In this document: in pieces, positions 1 through 9,663 of the stretch | How positions within the stretch are numbered: position 1 is the first letter of the stretch | How the letters are laid out: every line of letters starts with the position of its first letter | Assembly: GCF_025264645.1 (NCBI RefSeq) | Contig: NZ_CP073696.1 | Span: 620,001 to 684,000, forward strand | Direction of reading: 5' to 3' | DNA from: Edaphobacter lichenicola | GTDB taxonomy: Bacteria; Acidobacteriota; Terriglobia; Terriglobales; Acidobacteriaceae | DNA length: 64,000 nt | The notes under the pieces: generated by a model | Database searches by the model: none | Told to the model about the DNA's origin: nothing | Seen by the model: only the letters and a program-made list of their open reading frames with translations | Position numbers and translations under genes: made by a program

Positions 1-4
1 CGCT

Positions 5-337
5 CTAGGGAGTTGCAGCGGGTGCGAAGGTGTGGGCAATGTAATACATGCCGGGGTCGAACTTTGCTATGGTGAGCGCCTCTTGGAGAAATGGGAGCGG
101 GGCGGGATCGTTGCGCATGGCTTGATAGTCCTCTACGCTTCGCCATTGAGCGACCATGGTGACTTTAGTCCCGTCGATGCTGCGATGGAGATTCGCCGAG
201 ATGAACCCTGGCGCGTGGCGCACGGAGGTTTCTGTTGCCCGGGTGAGTAGCTCGATGAGGCGTTCCTGGTTTGATGGGTCCACGGTAAATACGTTGATCA
301 GTGTGACGGGTTCGTTTTGCATGGGATGAGTTGTCAT
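5..337 (-). CDS. Antibiotic biosynthesis monooxygenase (ABM) domain protein
   Basis: Small 110-residue protein of the ferredoxin-like ABM fold, a family of small oxygenases and heme- or quinone-acting enzymes that usually work as dimers. The sequence shows the usual pattern: a beta strand (VTLINVFTV), a helix, then APGFISANLHRSIDGTKV and a QWRSVEDYQAM stretch. The start ATG at 337 overlaps the TGA of argH as ATGA, so it is probably translationally coupled to argH and is the last gene of the arginine transcript. Nothing in it points to arginine metabolism, so its substrate is unknown. A much longer reading frame runs on through argH on the same strand, but its upstream part is Arg/Pro/His-rich shadow sequence. 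Confidence 0.85.
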   Translation of the reverse strand: MTTHPMQNEPVTLINVFTVDPSNQERLIELLTRATETSVRHAPGFISANLHRSIDGTKVTMVAQWRSVEDYQAMRNDPAPLPFLQEALTIAKFDPGMYYIAHTFAPAATP

Positions 338-1749
338 ATCTTCTGTGTTGTCGCTAGGCGGCCTTTTGCTTCGGCTAGGGCGGTTTTGACGCGGGGGCGG
401 GCGGTGCCGCCGATGACGTCGTGGCAGTCGAGGGTGGCTTCTAGGGTGATGGCGGAGAAGAAGTCTTCGCTGAATGCGGGGGAGATGGTGCGGAGTTCTG
501 CGAGGGTGAGTTGCTGGAGTTCGCGTTGGGTTTCGAGGCCGAGGCGAACGGCGTTGCCGATGTGCTCGTGGGCTTTGCGGAAGGGGATGCCCTTGTCGGT
601 GAGGTAGGTTGCTGCGGCCATAGCGTTGAGGTAGCCGGAGTGGGCGGCGGCCTTCATGGTTTCGAAGCGAAATTTTAGTGACGCGGTGAAGGCTGGGAGG
701 ACGCTGAGGATTCCGGCGATGGTGTCGGCTGCATCGAAGACTGGCTCCTGACCTTCTTGCAGGTCTTTGTTGTAGGCGAGGGGGAGGCCTTTGATGAGCG
801 TGGCTAGTGTTGTGGCTGCGCCTAGCAGACGACCGGATTTTCCTCGGATGAGTTCGGTTAGGTCGGGGTTTTTCTTTTGCGGCATGGCGCTGGAGCCGGT
901 GGAGAAGCGCTCGGGGAGATCGAGGAAGCCGAACTCTGCGGTGGAGTAGAGGGTGAGTTCTTCGGCGAAGCGGGAGATGTGGATGCCTAGGGTGGCGATG
1001 GTCTGGGTGAACTCGAGGGCGAAGTCGCGGTCGCTGGTGGCGTCCATGCTGTTTGGTGTGGGGGCGTCGAAGCCGAGAGCGCGGGCCGCGATGGTGCGGT
1101 CGAGGGCAAGGGTTGCTCCTGCTACTGCGCCGGAGCCGAGGGGGCAGAGGTTCATGCGCTTGCGGGCGTCGGTGAGGCGGCTGGCGTCGCGCTCGATCAT
1201 GCTGACGTAGGCGAGGAGCCAGTGGGCTACGAGGACTGGCTCGGCGCGCTGGAGGTGGGTGTAGGAGGGCATGGTGGCTTCGCCTGCGGATTCGGCGAGG
1301 TCGATGAGGGATTTGCGCCATGCGGTGAGGCCACCGAGGGTGTTGTCGATGGCTTCGCGGACGAAGAGGCGCATGTCGGTGGCGATCTGCTCGTTGCGGC
1401 TGCGGCCGGTGTGAAGTTTGAGGGCTAGATCGCCGATTTGTTTGGTGAGTTCGAGTTCGACGTAGTGGTGGACGTCTTCAGCCTGGGGGTTGGCGGTGAC
1501 GATGGCTTCGCCTTGTTCGGCTTGCTGTTTGGCTACGGCGCGGAGGCCTTCTTCCATTTGCAGGAGCTCTTCGCTGGTGAGGATGCCGGCGGCTTCGATG
1601 GCTCGGGCGTGGGCTATGCTGGCCTCTACTTCATAGGGGACCAGGCGCCAGTCTAAGGGGAAGGAACGCTGCCAGGATTCGAAGGTGGGATCGAGTGGTT
1701 CGCGGAAACGGCCGGACCACATTTTGCTTGGATTAGGTTGGTTGGACAT
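334..1749 (-). CDS. argH: Argininosuccinate lyase
   Basis: Cytosolic enzyme of the last arginine step, splitting argininosuccinate into arginine and fumarate. It is 471 residues, the usual length. The fumarase/aspartase superfamily signature GSSAMPQKKNP is at residues 285-295 and holds the catalytic serine loop. HTGRSRN (113-119) and THLQRAEP (164-171) are the two other conserved substrate-binding regions. It lies downstream of argG on the same strand but is separated from it by about 1.2 kb holding two unrelated small genes and repeats. Its stop overlaps the start of the ABM gene. The first 43 bases of the gene have a diverged copy about 600 bp upstream (2301-2343). Confidence 0.97.
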   Translation of the reverse strand: MSNQPNPSKMWSGRFREPLDPTFESWQRSFPLDWRLVPYEVEASIAHARAIEAAGILTSEELLQMEEGLRAVAKQQAEQGEAIVTANPQAEDVHHYVELELTKQIGDLALKLHTGRSRNEQIATDMRLFVREAIDNTLGGLTAWRKSLIDLAESAGEATMPSYTHLQRAEPVLVAHWLLAYVSMIERDASRLTDARKRMNLCPLGSGAVAGATLALDRTIAARALGFDAPTPNSMDATSDRDFALEFTQTIATLGIHISRFAEELTLYSTAEFGFLDLPERFSTGSSAMPQKKNPDLTELIRGKSGRLLGAATTLATLIKGLPLAYNKDLQEGQEPVFDAADTIAGILSVLPAFTASLKFRFETMKAAAHSGYLNAMAAATYLTDKGIPFRKAHEHIGNAVRLGLETQRELQQLTLAELRTISPAFSEDFFSAITLEATLDCHDVIGGTARPRVKTALAEAKGRLATTQKI

Positions 1750-1800
1750 CAGAATCTACTAGCCTCTCATCAAAACAACTCGTCAATTAGCTGAATGGGT

Positions 1801-2343
1801 TTAGGTTTGGCCCGCGTGCCACCAGTGATACTTTCCGACGATGAGAATCACTTCGCCGGGAATTACTGTGAGCTTGGAACGGTCGAAATTCAGATTGCAC
1901 CCGGCATCATCGATCACTCCGGTGCGGAGGACTTCTTCCAGAGAGAGCAAACCTTTGGAGCATTGGAAGCCTCCTGCTGCATAGATAACCTCGACATCTA
2001 GTGTCTTGGTCATCTGTTGATGGCCAGGCCTTGGCATTTGCACGGTGCTCAGAAGTGATGCATCGAAGGTTGCTCTTCCTTCCGAGTTAGTGAGTGCTTT
2101 CAGCGGCCGACCCGGCTCAACTAGTGGCATGTGTGTGCGTGGATCGATGCGTTCCGCCAATATCTCTCGATTCGCGACTGGTCGACCCGTCTTCATATCG
2201 ATCACTCGAACAGTCATCACATCTTTGTGCTGCGCTGTGAGCAACGAGCTCGTGGACAAGGAGAACACGAGTACAAGAGCAGCTCGGAGGTGTCCAAAGA
2301 GACGGCGGGACCATATTTTGCTCGGGTTGGGTTGATTGGCCAT
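1801..2343 (-). CDS. Small secreted protein with an argH-derived N-terminus
   Basis: Hypothetical protein of 180 residues. The chosen ATG at 2343 gives MANQPNPSKIWSRR followed by a hydrophobic stretch (LRAALVLVFSLSTSSLL) and TAQ, which reads as a signal peptide. The rest (TVRVIDMKTGRPVANREI, then TNSEGRATFD) resembles the beta-sandwich of carboxypeptidase-regulatory/Ig-like domains. The first 13 residues are almost those of ArgH (MSNQPNPSKMWSG), because the first 43 bases copy the argH start. A longer frame reaches back to 2472 but would read through a dispersed repeat. Function unknown. Confidence 0.6.
   Translation of the reverse strand: MANQPNPSKIWSRRLFGHLRAALVLVFSLSTSSLLTAQHKDVMTVRVIDMKTGRPVANREILAERIDPRTHMPLVEPGRPLKALTNSEGRATFDASLLSTVQMPRPGHQQMTKTLDVEVIYAAGGFQCSKGLLSLEEVLRTGVIDDAGCNLNFDRSKLTVIPGEVILIVGKYHWWHAGQT
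2301..2343 (-). repeat. Diverged duplicate of the argH translation start
   Basis: Bases 2301-2343 align without gaps to 1707-1749, the first 43 bases of argH, with about 35 matches by eye. Similarity ends at the ATG; upstream sequences differ. Confidence 0.85.
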
Positions 2344-2408
2344 TCCGTGAAGCGTACCTATGGGGCTAAAACCCGGATCTTTCTCAAAAGTAAAATTCAA
2401 AAAATGAA

Positions 2409-2433
2409 CGCAGATTCCCTTCGGGAATGACAA
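2409..2433 (+). repeat. Dispersed GCAGATTCCCTTCGGGAATGAC repeat, copy 1
   Basis: A 25-bp unit starting CGCAGATTCCC with an internal hairpin (ATTCCC-TTC-GGGAAT) and ending ATGACAA. It lies between the small secreted gene and the GIY-YIG gene. Confidence 0.85.
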
Positions 2434-2462
2434 CAAAGGGGCAACCGATATCTCTCTTGCTT

Positions 2463-2485
2463 TGTCATTCACGAACAGAATCTGC
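2463..2485 (-). repeat. Dispersed repeat, inverted diverged copy 2
   Basis: Reverse-oriented copy of the same unit with a few mismatches and a weakened hairpin. It encodes the last residues (EADSVRE) and the stop of the GIY-YIG gene. Confidence 0.7.
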
Positions 2486-2803
2486 TTCTGAGGGTGTCTG
2501 TGCTGGTATGGCTTCGTCAGGCATCAACTCTTCCCAAGTTGGATTCATCGATTCGATTAGAGCGATCTTCTGTGATCGTGTCCAGTGCTTGAGCTCCTTC
2601 TCGCGAGCAATAGCGTTATTGGCGTACTGGTAGCGCTCGAAGTACACGAGCCGGGTGACTTTGTAGCGGGCGGTGAAACTGCTTGGTGCTTGTTTGCGGT
2701 GTTGATAGATTCTTTTGCGAAGATTGTTGGTGATCCCGATGTAGAGAACGTGCGAGCGGTTGGAGAGGATGTAGACCCAGAATTGATATTCGCGTCCTGG
2801 CAT
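2465..2803 (-). CDS. GIY-YIG endonuclease domain protein (YhbQ/UPF0213-like)
   Basis: A 112-residue single-domain GIY-YIG protein. The motif reads WVYILSNRSHVLYIGITNN, with the catalytic Arg in LRKRIYQH and the metal-binding Glu in the AREKELKHW segment. The ATG at 2803 places the domain at the N-terminus; the longer frame reads into two dispersed repeats and is not used. Such stand-alone proteins are common in bacteria and their role is poorly defined (DNA repair or mobile-element relic). It is inserted between argG and argH, flanked by repeats on both sides, and its last codons come from a repeat copy. Confidence 0.88.
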   Translation of the reverse strand: MPGREYQFWVYILSNRSHVLYIGITNNLRKRIYQHRKQAPSSFTARYKVTRLVYFERYQYANNAIAREKELKHWTRSQKIALIESMNPTWEELMPDEAIPAQTPSEADSVRE

Positions 2804-2842
2804 AGTGGCTCTCCGGTGCGGGTTGTGGCTCGATTGGCGAAA

Positions 2843-2867
2843 CGCAGATTCCCTTCGGGAATGACAA
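2843..2867 (+). repeat. Dispersed repeat, copy 3
   Basis: Exact CGCAGATTCCC/GGGAATGACAA unit between the GIY-YIG gene and argG, followed by an A/C-rich tail. Confidence 0.85.
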
Positions 2868-2889
2868 CAAAAACAACGACAAGTGCAAA

Positions 2890-2914
2890 CGCAGATTCCC
2901 TTCGGGAATGACAA
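2890..2914 (+). repeat. Dispersed repeat, copy 4
   Basis: Second exact unit 47 bp after copy 3 in the same orientation, again followed by an A-rich tail. Confidence 0.85.
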
Positions 2915-2955
2915 ACAAAAAGGCAAATGCAAGTGCAGCGGCAACAGCGACGGGG

Positions 2956-4293
<1,338 letters not shown>

Positions 4294-4377
4294 TTAGTGC
4301 TTACCTCATTAGTAGGTTCGGCTGGATATAGACTCAGCGGACGAGGCGAATTGAGGAATGGCACGCGCCCCACCTGG

Positions 4378-4845
4378 CTAACGGCATCCCAGCTCTCGAT
4401 ATTGTTTCCAAACAGTAGTGTCATCGGTTATGTAAAAGATCGGCTCCATCTTTCTATGTTCGACAATTTCAGTAATCCCGTTGACAGTAATCGGCTTGTA
4501 GGCTGGATAGCCAGGGGGAAACCCCTGGGGAGGATCTTTCAACTGAAAACCGGCTCCACATTTGTCCTCACCATTTTCCTTTTGTATCTCTTTTCCTTTC
4601 GCGTCTTGTAATGTGAAACTCGCATAGCTCGACGGAAACAAATAGTAGTTCATCGTGACAGAAACGTTGGTGCGTGTGAGTCCTGATGGAAGTGTGATCC
4701 ATTTCGGCAGTCTCGACTCGCTCGCTAGTGTGAATGACGACTCGGGAAGATCTTCACATGCCTTCAATAGCAATCCCAAGGCTAACAACATGCCGCCGAA
4801 AAGTAGATATCTCTTGATGCCATGAAATGAGCGGATTGCGGACAT
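4378..4845 (-). CDS. Putative small lipoprotein
   Basis: 155 residues, not recognised. The N-terminus has basic residues, then LLFGGMLLALGLLL and KAC, which resembles a type II signal peptide with Cys as the lipid-modified residue; Lys at -2 is unusual. The remainder is hydrophilic and probably beta-rich. An AAGGTG element lies about 9 bp before the ATG. It sits between argF and argG, flanked by a dispersed repeat, and looks like an insertion into the arginine cluster. No function can be assigned. Confidence 0.6.
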   Translation of the reverse strand: MSAIRSFHGIKRYLLFGGMLLALGLLLKACEDLPESSFTLASESRLPKWITLPSGLTRTNVSVTMNYYLFPSSYASFTLQDAKGKEIQKENGEDKCGAGFQLKDPPQGFPPGYPAYKPITVNGITEIVEHRKMEPIFYITDDTTVWKQYRELGCR

Positions 4846-4881
4846 CGGAGAACACCTTTCAAGAGTGCGCTTAGTGCGAGA

Positions 4882-4906
4882 CGCAGATTCCCTCCGGGAA
4901 TGACAA
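4882..4906 (+). repeat. Dispersed repeat, copy 5
   Basis: CGCAGATTCCCTCCGGGAATGACAA, one base different from copies 1, 3 and 4 in the loop. It lies just after the argF stop. Confidence 0.85.
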
Positions 4907-4922
4907 ACAGAAAAGCTAAAGC

Positions 4923-6023
4923 TTACGACCGATTAGCATTCTTGCGCGCGTGGTTCCTAGCGCGGCTGTTGGTGGTGCGCTTGGCTCCGCCTAGGAGCAT
5001 GAGCAGGATGGCTTTTTGGGCGTGCATGCGATTTTCGGCTTGGTCGAAGACGAGGGATTGGGGGCCGTCGAGGACGGCGTCGGTGACTTCGGCGTTGCGG
5101 TGCGCGGGGAGGCAGTGCATGAAGACGGCGTCGGCTTGCGCGTGGGCCATGAGGCCTTCGTTGACCTGGTAGGGCTTGAAGATGGGAGCGCGCTTGGTGG
5201 CCTCGTGCTCGAAGCCCATGGAGGTGCAGACGTCGGTGTAGACGGCGTCGGCTCCGGTGACGGCTTTGACGGGGTCGTGCATAAGGGTGATGCTGCCGCC
5301 GGTGGTTTCAGCGATCTCGATGGCCTTGTGGATGATTTCGAGTTTGGGGGCGAAGCCCTTTGGCGTGGCTACGGTGCAGTGTGCGCCGAGTTGCGCGGCG
5401 GTGAGCATGAGGGAGTGGCAGACGTTGTTGCCGTCGCCGACGTAGGTGAAGTGGAGGCCCTCAGCGGAGCCGAAGCGCTCCTCTAGGGTGAAGAAGTCGG
5501 CGATGGCCTGGCAGGGGTGCTCGAGATCGGAGAGGGCGTTGATGACGGGGATCTTCGAGCAGGCGGCGATCTCGGTGATGGTGTCGTGGGCGTAGGTGCG
5601 GAGGACCATGATGGCCATCCAGCGCTCGATGTTGTGGGCCATGTCGGAGAGGGACTCGCGCTCGCCGAGGGGGGATTGGGTCTGGTCGACGAAGATGGCG
5701 TTGCCGCCGAGTGTGTTGATGGCGGTCTCGAAGGTGAGGCGGGTGCGGAGGGAGGCCTTCTCGAAGAACATGACCATCTGGCGCGCGTCGAGGGCGTGAC
5801 GGAAGTCTTCGGGGTTGGCCTTGACGGCGTGGGCGAGCTCCATGAGGGCGGCCATCTCCTCGACGGTGAGGTCGGCGATGGAGCAGAGGTCGCGGCCACT
5901 GAGGCGTTTGGAGGCTTCGCTGAATGCGGTATCGGATTGGATGCCGAGGGTGGCGCGTGAGCGTGTGGGGGAGAAGTCTTCGGCTTCTGACTTCGAGGTC
6001 ATGATAACGGTTTTGCTACCCAT
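4923..6023 (-). CDS. argF: Ornithine carbamoyltransferase
   Basis: Forms citrulline from ornithine and carbamoyl phosphate. SLRTR (residues 91-95) binds carbamoyl phosphate, HPCQ is at 169-172, SMG at 268-270 marks ornithine as the amino substrate, and HCLP is at 303-306. The ATG at 6023 is chosen because AGGAGG lies about 8 bp upstream, inside the end of argD; the first 7 bases overlap the argD coding end and stop. It carries about 40 extra N-terminal residues compared with short OTCases, and an in-frame ATG at 6002 is a second possibility. The tail (AKRTTNSRARNHARKNANRS) is unusually basic. Confidence 0.95.
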   Translation of the reverse strand: MGSKTVIMTSKSEAEDFSPTRSRATLGIQSDTAFSEASKRLSGRDLCSIADLTVEEMAALMELAHAVKANPEDFRHALDARQMVMFFEKASLRTRLTFETAINTLGGNAIFVDQTQSPLGERESLSDMAHNIERWMAIMVLRTYAHDTITEIAACSKIPVINALSDLEHPCQAIADFFTLEERFGSAEGLHFTYVGDGNNVCHSLMLTAAQLGAHCTVATPKGFAPKLEIIHKAIEIAETTGGSITLMHDPVKAVTGADAVYTDVCTSMGFEHEATKRAPIFKPYQVNEGLMAHAQADAVFMHCLPAHRNAEVTDAVLDGPQSLVFDQAENRMHAQKAILLMLLGGAKRTTNSRARNHARKNANRS

Positions 6024-7275
6024 TGGCTTTGCCTCCTGCCGGTGCTGCGCCGGCGAGTGCTGCACTGAAGATCTCGTCGAAGGCTTTGATGGCGGTGTCG
6101 ACGTGTTGACGCTCGAGAAGGAAGGGAGGGAGAAGGCGGAGGACCGTCTCGCTGGTGCGATTGATGATGATGCGACGCTCGAGCATCTGGGCGACGACGC
6201 GTTGGGCGAGATCGGAGGAGTTGAGCTCTATGCCGAGCATGAGGCCTTTGCCGCGGACGTCGGTGATGCAGTCGTGGCGTTTGGCGAGTTGCGTGAGCTG
6301 GTCGTGGAAGTATGCGCCGACTTCGTTGATGTGGGCGATGACGTTGTCGCGTTTGATGGTGTCGATGACGGCGATGGCGACGGCGCAGGCGAGCGGGTTA
6401 CCGCCGAAGGTGGTGCCGTGCATGCCGGGGGTGATGGCTTCGGCTGCGGCGTTGGTGCAGAGCATCGCGCCCATGGGAATGCCGTTGGCGATGGGCTTGG
6501 CAACGGTGGTGACGTCGGGGAGGATGCCGTAGTGCTGGTAGGCGAACCATTTGCCGGTGCGGCCCATGCCGGATTGAATCTCGTCGGCGATGAGGAGGGC
6601 TCCGGTGGAGTCGCAGAGTTCGCGCGCTGCTGCGAAGAACTCTTTGCTGACTGGATGGATGCCCCCCTCGCCCTGGATGGGCTCGATGCAGATGGCGCAG
6701 ATCTCGGTTCCATTGCCAGCGGAGAACTTTGCACGGAGGTCGGCTACGTCGTTGAAGCGGACGAAGTCGACGCCGGGCATGACGGGCATGAAGGGCTCGC
6801 GGTATTTTTCTTTGGCGGTGGTGGCGACGGAGCCCATGGTCCGGCCGTGAAAGCTGTGATCGAGGGCGAGGAACTTCGTGCCGATGGTGCGGCCCTTCGA
6901 ACGGAGGAGGCCAGCGTGTGCGCGAGAGAGCTTAAGTGCAGCCTCCCAGGCTTCGGTTCCGCTGTTGGTGAAGAAGGCGCGGTCGAGACCGGTGATCTCG
7001 GTGAGGCGGAGGGCGAGTTCCGCGGTGTGCTCGTGGAAGAAGAGGTTCGAGGTGTGGATGAGACGCTTTGACTGGCGCGTGATGGCCTCTTCGACTGCGG
7101 GATGGCCGTAACCCAGGCCGCAGACACCGATGCCGCTGAGGAGGTCGAGGTAGTCGTTACCGTTTTCGTCGCGCAGGTGCACGCCTTCGCCGCTGACGAA
7201 GAGGATGGGGTTGCGTTCGTAGGTGTTGAGGAGCAGATTCTTCTCTGCTGCCTGGATGGATTGCAATTTGTTCAT
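6016..7275 (-). CDS. argD: Acetylornithine aminotransferase
   Basis: PLP-dependent class III aminotransferase converting N-acetylglutamate semialdehyde to N-acetylornithine; it may also serve lysine synthesis. 419 residues. DEIQSGMGRTG at 231-241 and the Schiff-base lysine K260 in TVAKPIANG are visible, as is the NSGTEAWEAALKLSR cofactor-binding helix. The start ATG overlaps the argB TGA as ATGA, and its 3' end overlaps argF, so it is translationally coupled on both sides. Confidence 0.95.
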   Translation of the reverse strand: MNKLQSIQAAEKNLLLNTYERNPILFVSGEGVHLRDENGNDYLDLLSGIGVCGLGYGHPAVEEAITRQSKRLIHTSNLFFHEHTAELALRLTEITGLDRAFFTNSGTEAWEAALKLSRAHAGLLRSKGRTIGTKFLALDHSFHGRTMGSVATTAKEKYREPFMPVMPGVDFVRFNDVADLRAKFSAGNGTEICAICIEPIQGEGGIHPVSKEFFAAARELCDSTGALLIADEIQSGMGRTGKWFAYQHYGILPDVTTVAKPIANGIPMGAMLCTNAAAEAITPGMHGTTFGGNPLACAVAIAVIDTIKRDNVIAHINEVGAYFHDQLTQLAKRHDCITDVRGKGLMLGIELNSSDLAQRVVAQMLERRIIINRTSETVLRLLPPFLLERQHVDTAIKAFDEIFSAALAGAAPAGGKANG

Positions 7276-8054
7276 GCGACCATGACCTCCGTTCCGTCGT
7301 TGACCCGCGTGGAGACGAGGTCAGGTAATAGAGATGCGGCTTCTGCCGGGAGAATACGTACGCGCTTGACGCCGTGGGTGAGGGCGTCGCGGCAGGCGTT
7401 GAGTTTGGGGAGCATGCCGCCGGAGACGATTTGAGCTTTTTCCATGGCGGGGATCTGGGCTAGAGTGAGCCAGCGCATTACGGTTCCGTCGGCGCCTTTG
7501 ACGCCGGGAACGTCGGTGAGGAAGACGAGGGCGTCGGCTTTGGTGCCGATCGCGCAGGCGGCGGCCATCTCGTCGGCGTTGATGTTGTAGTACTCACCGT
7601 CGAAACCCAGGGCGATGGAGGAGATGACCGGAACAGCTCCCATGGTCCAGATGGCTTCGAGCCACTTGGGGTCCATGGCGGCGATCTCGCCAACGAAGCC
7701 GAGGTCGGGTGTGGTTTTTTTCTTGCGTGCGCGGAAGACGTGGCCGTCACCGCCGGAGAGGCCGACTGCGGACTGGCCATGCGAGCCGACGGCAGCTACG
7801 AGTGACTTGTTGACGCGGCCGGCGAGGACCATGAGGGCGGCGTCGCGGGTCTCGGCGTCGGTAATGCGGAGGCCGGAGATGAACTCGCTCTTCTTGCCCA
7901 TCTGGGCGAGGGTACGGGTTAACTGCACGCCGCCGCCATGGACGACGGCGACCTGATTGCCGTCGGCGACGAGCTCGGCGATTGCTTTACCGCAGGCGTG
8001 AAGGATCTTCTGGTCCTCGAGAGCGGCACCGCCTAGTTTGACGACGAATCTCAC
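7272..8054 (-). CDS. argB: Acetylglutamate kinase
   Basis: Phosphorylates N-acetylglutamate, the second arginine step. The start is taken as GTG at 8054: it forms a GTGA overlap with the argC stop, has GGAGG about 9 bp upstream, and makes the protein begin RFVVKLGGAAL as in other ArgB proteins. The longer frame to 8144 would add 30 residues with no family counterpart. The 260-residue product has KLGGAAL for phosphate binding, VVHGGGVQLT for substrate binding, and the SGGMLPKL motif near the C-terminus. Arginine feedback would need an N-terminal helix, and only the short form is present. Confidence 0.94.
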   Translation of the reverse strand: MRFVVKLGGAALEDQKILHACGKAIAELVADGNQVAVVHGGGVQLTRTLAQMGKKSEFISGLRITDAETRDAALMVLAGRVNKSLVAAVGSHGQSAVGLSGGDGHVFRARKKKTTPDLGFVGEIAAMDPKWLEAIWTMGAVPVISSIALGFDGEYYNINADEMAAACAIGTKADALVFLTDVPGVKGADGTVMRWLTLAQIPAMEKAQIVSGGMLPKLNACRDALTHGVKRVRILPAEAASLLPDLVSTRVNDGTEVMVA

Positions 8055-9163
8055 AGCAAGCCCTCCTCTTCGTTCCATCCACACATCAGGTTGAGATTTT
8101 GTACTGCCTGCCCGGCGGCTCCCTTGAGGAGGTTGTCGAGGCAAGAGACCATGATCAGGCGCTTTCCGTCGGGTGCGAGAGCAAAGCCGAGGTCACAGAA
8201 GTTTGTGCGGACGACATGTTGAATCTCAGGCAGGTGTGGCGTGGCGTGAATTCTGACCAATGGACTGCGCTGGTAGAAGCTGTAGAGCACATCGGTGACT
8301 GCGGTTGCGTTGGACGGCTGTCTGAGTCGGAGGTAGATCGTCGACAGGATGCCGCGCGGTATGGGTAATAGATGCGGGGTGAACTGGATTTGATCCGACT
8401 GCAGATGGAGCTGCTCCAGCAGCTCTCCGGTGTGCCGATGACCGAAGACCGCGTAGGCGGAGAGGTTGTCGGCGGCGTACATGAAGTGAGTCTTTGCGGT
8501 GGGAGCTTTGCCGGCGCCGCTGACTCCTGACTTGGCGTCGCAGATGATGCCGTGGTCGATGTCGACTAAGCCCGCTTGGACGAGCGGAGCGAGGGCGAGG
8601 ATGACGGAGGTGGCGTAGCAGCCGGGGTTGGCGACGATGCGGGCACTGCGAATCTCGTCGCGATGGAGTTCGGGGCAGCCGTAGACAGCTTCGGCCTGAA
8701 GCTGGGCGGCGTGTTCGGCGTTGGCGTCTTTGAGTTTATATATGGCGCGGTTCGTGGTCTGGTGGAGACGCCATGCGCCGCTGAGGTCGATGACCCGGAT
8801 GCCGCGCTCGATGGCTTCGGGGACCCACTCGCGGGATTGCTCGTGCGGTGTGGCGAGGAAGAGGATTTGGGTACCGGAGTCGGCGAGTTTTTGCCAGCCG
8901 AAGGGATGAACTTCGTTCTTCTTGCGGTTCCCTGGAGTTGCGAGGTGGGGGTGCAGGTCTTCAAGGTGCGTGGAGACGGTGGTTTCGGCTTCGCCGGCGC
9001 GACCCAGAAAGACCGGGGGTGTTTGGCGCAGGCGGGGATGATTCAGGAGAAGGCGTGCCAGTTCGCCGCCCGCGTAGCCGCCTACGCCCGCGACCGCGAT
9101 CCGGGGGGCAGTCGCTTTCGTCGCTTCCTGTTCGAGTACAGATGTTGTTGCTGGATTAGCCAA
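8051..9163 (-). CDS. argC: N-acetyl-gamma-glutamyl-phosphate reductase
   Basis: NADPH-dependent reduction of acetylglutamyl phosphate. 370 residues. The nucleotide-binding GVGGYAGGEL is near residues 26-35, and the catalytic Cys is C182 in NPGCYAT. About 20 poorly conserved residues precede the Rossmann fold. The start overlaps the argR stop by 8 bp, and the stop overlaps argB. Confidence 0.95.
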   Translation of the reverse strand: MANPATTSVLEQEATKATAPRIAVAGVGGYAGGELARLLLNHPRLRQTPPVFLGRAGEAETTVSTHLEDLHPHLATPGNRKKNEVHPFGWQKLADSGTQILFLATPHEQSREWVPEAIERGIRVIDLSGAWRLHQTTNRAIYKLKDANAEHAAQLQAEAVYGCPELHRDEIRSARIVANPGCYATSVILALAPLVQAGLVDIDHGIICDAKSGVSGAGKAPTAKTHFMYAADNLSAYAVFGHRHTGELLEQLHLQSDQIQFTPHLLPIPRGILSTIYLRLRQPSNATAVTDVLYSFYQRSPLVRIHATPHLPEIQHVVRTNFCDLGFALAPDGKRLIMVSCLDNLLKGAAGQAVQNLNLMCGWNEEEGLL

Positions 9164-9596
9164 GATAGCCTTCGATTCGTGTCTTTAAAAGATTTGCCTG
9201 CTTCTCGTCGGGGCAGATGATGAGGACGGTGTCGTCGCCGGCGATGGTGCCGACGACTTCGGGCCAGTCTTCATAGTCGATGCCTGCGGCGATGGGCTGG
9301 GCGCTTCCTGTAGTGGTGACGAGGACGAGGAGGTTGAGTGCCTGTCGTACCTCGAGGCCGAAGCTTTCAAGGACTTCGCGGATTCCGGGGAGAGCGTCTT
9401 CGTCCGAATCGTTTCCTCCGGGGAGGGAATAACCGGTTGGTCCTTTATTTAATCGTAGTTCGTGAATATCGCGCGATAATGTTGCTTGAGTGACATGAAA
9501 CCCGCGTCCGGCTAGTTTTCGACGTAACTCGTCCTGGCTGGTGACTGCTGTCTTGACCAGCAACTCTCGAATTACGGCGTGACGCTGTTGTTTCAT
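9156..9596 (-). CDS. argR: Arginine repressor ArgR/AhrC
   Basis: Arginine-responsive hexameric transcription factor, first gene of the arginine operon. 146 residues with the N-terminal winged helix (SQDELRRKLAGRGFHVTQAT, then LSRDIHELRL) and the C-terminal oligomerisation/arginine-binding domain ending GTIAGDDTVLIICP, where the Asp pair contacts arginine. Two near-ideal ARG boxes lie 68-106 bp upstream of its start, so autoregulation is likely. Confidence 0.95.
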   Translation of the reverse strand: MKQQRHAVIRELLVKTAVTSQDELRRKLAGRGFHVTQATLSRDIHELRLNKGPTGYSLPGGNDSDEDALPGIREVLESFGLEVRQALNLLVLVTTTGSAQPIAAGIDYEDWPEVVGTIAGDDTVLIICPDEKQANLLKTRIEGYLG

Positions 9597-9663
9597 GGGA
9601 ATGTTTTACCTGTTCGCGTGTATTTAAGTCGTCAACGGCTGCTCAATTTATCGCCTCGACAGT

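Noticed and set aside
338..1321. Upstream part of a 438-codon minus-strand frame overlapping argH
   Set aside because: Arg/Pro/His-rich composition typical of a shifted frame in GC-rich coding DNA; only its last 110 codons (the ABM protein) are real.
5815..7071. 418-codon plus-strand frame opposite argD and argF
   Set aside because: Gly/Asp/Glu/Val-rich antisense shadow of two clear enzymes.
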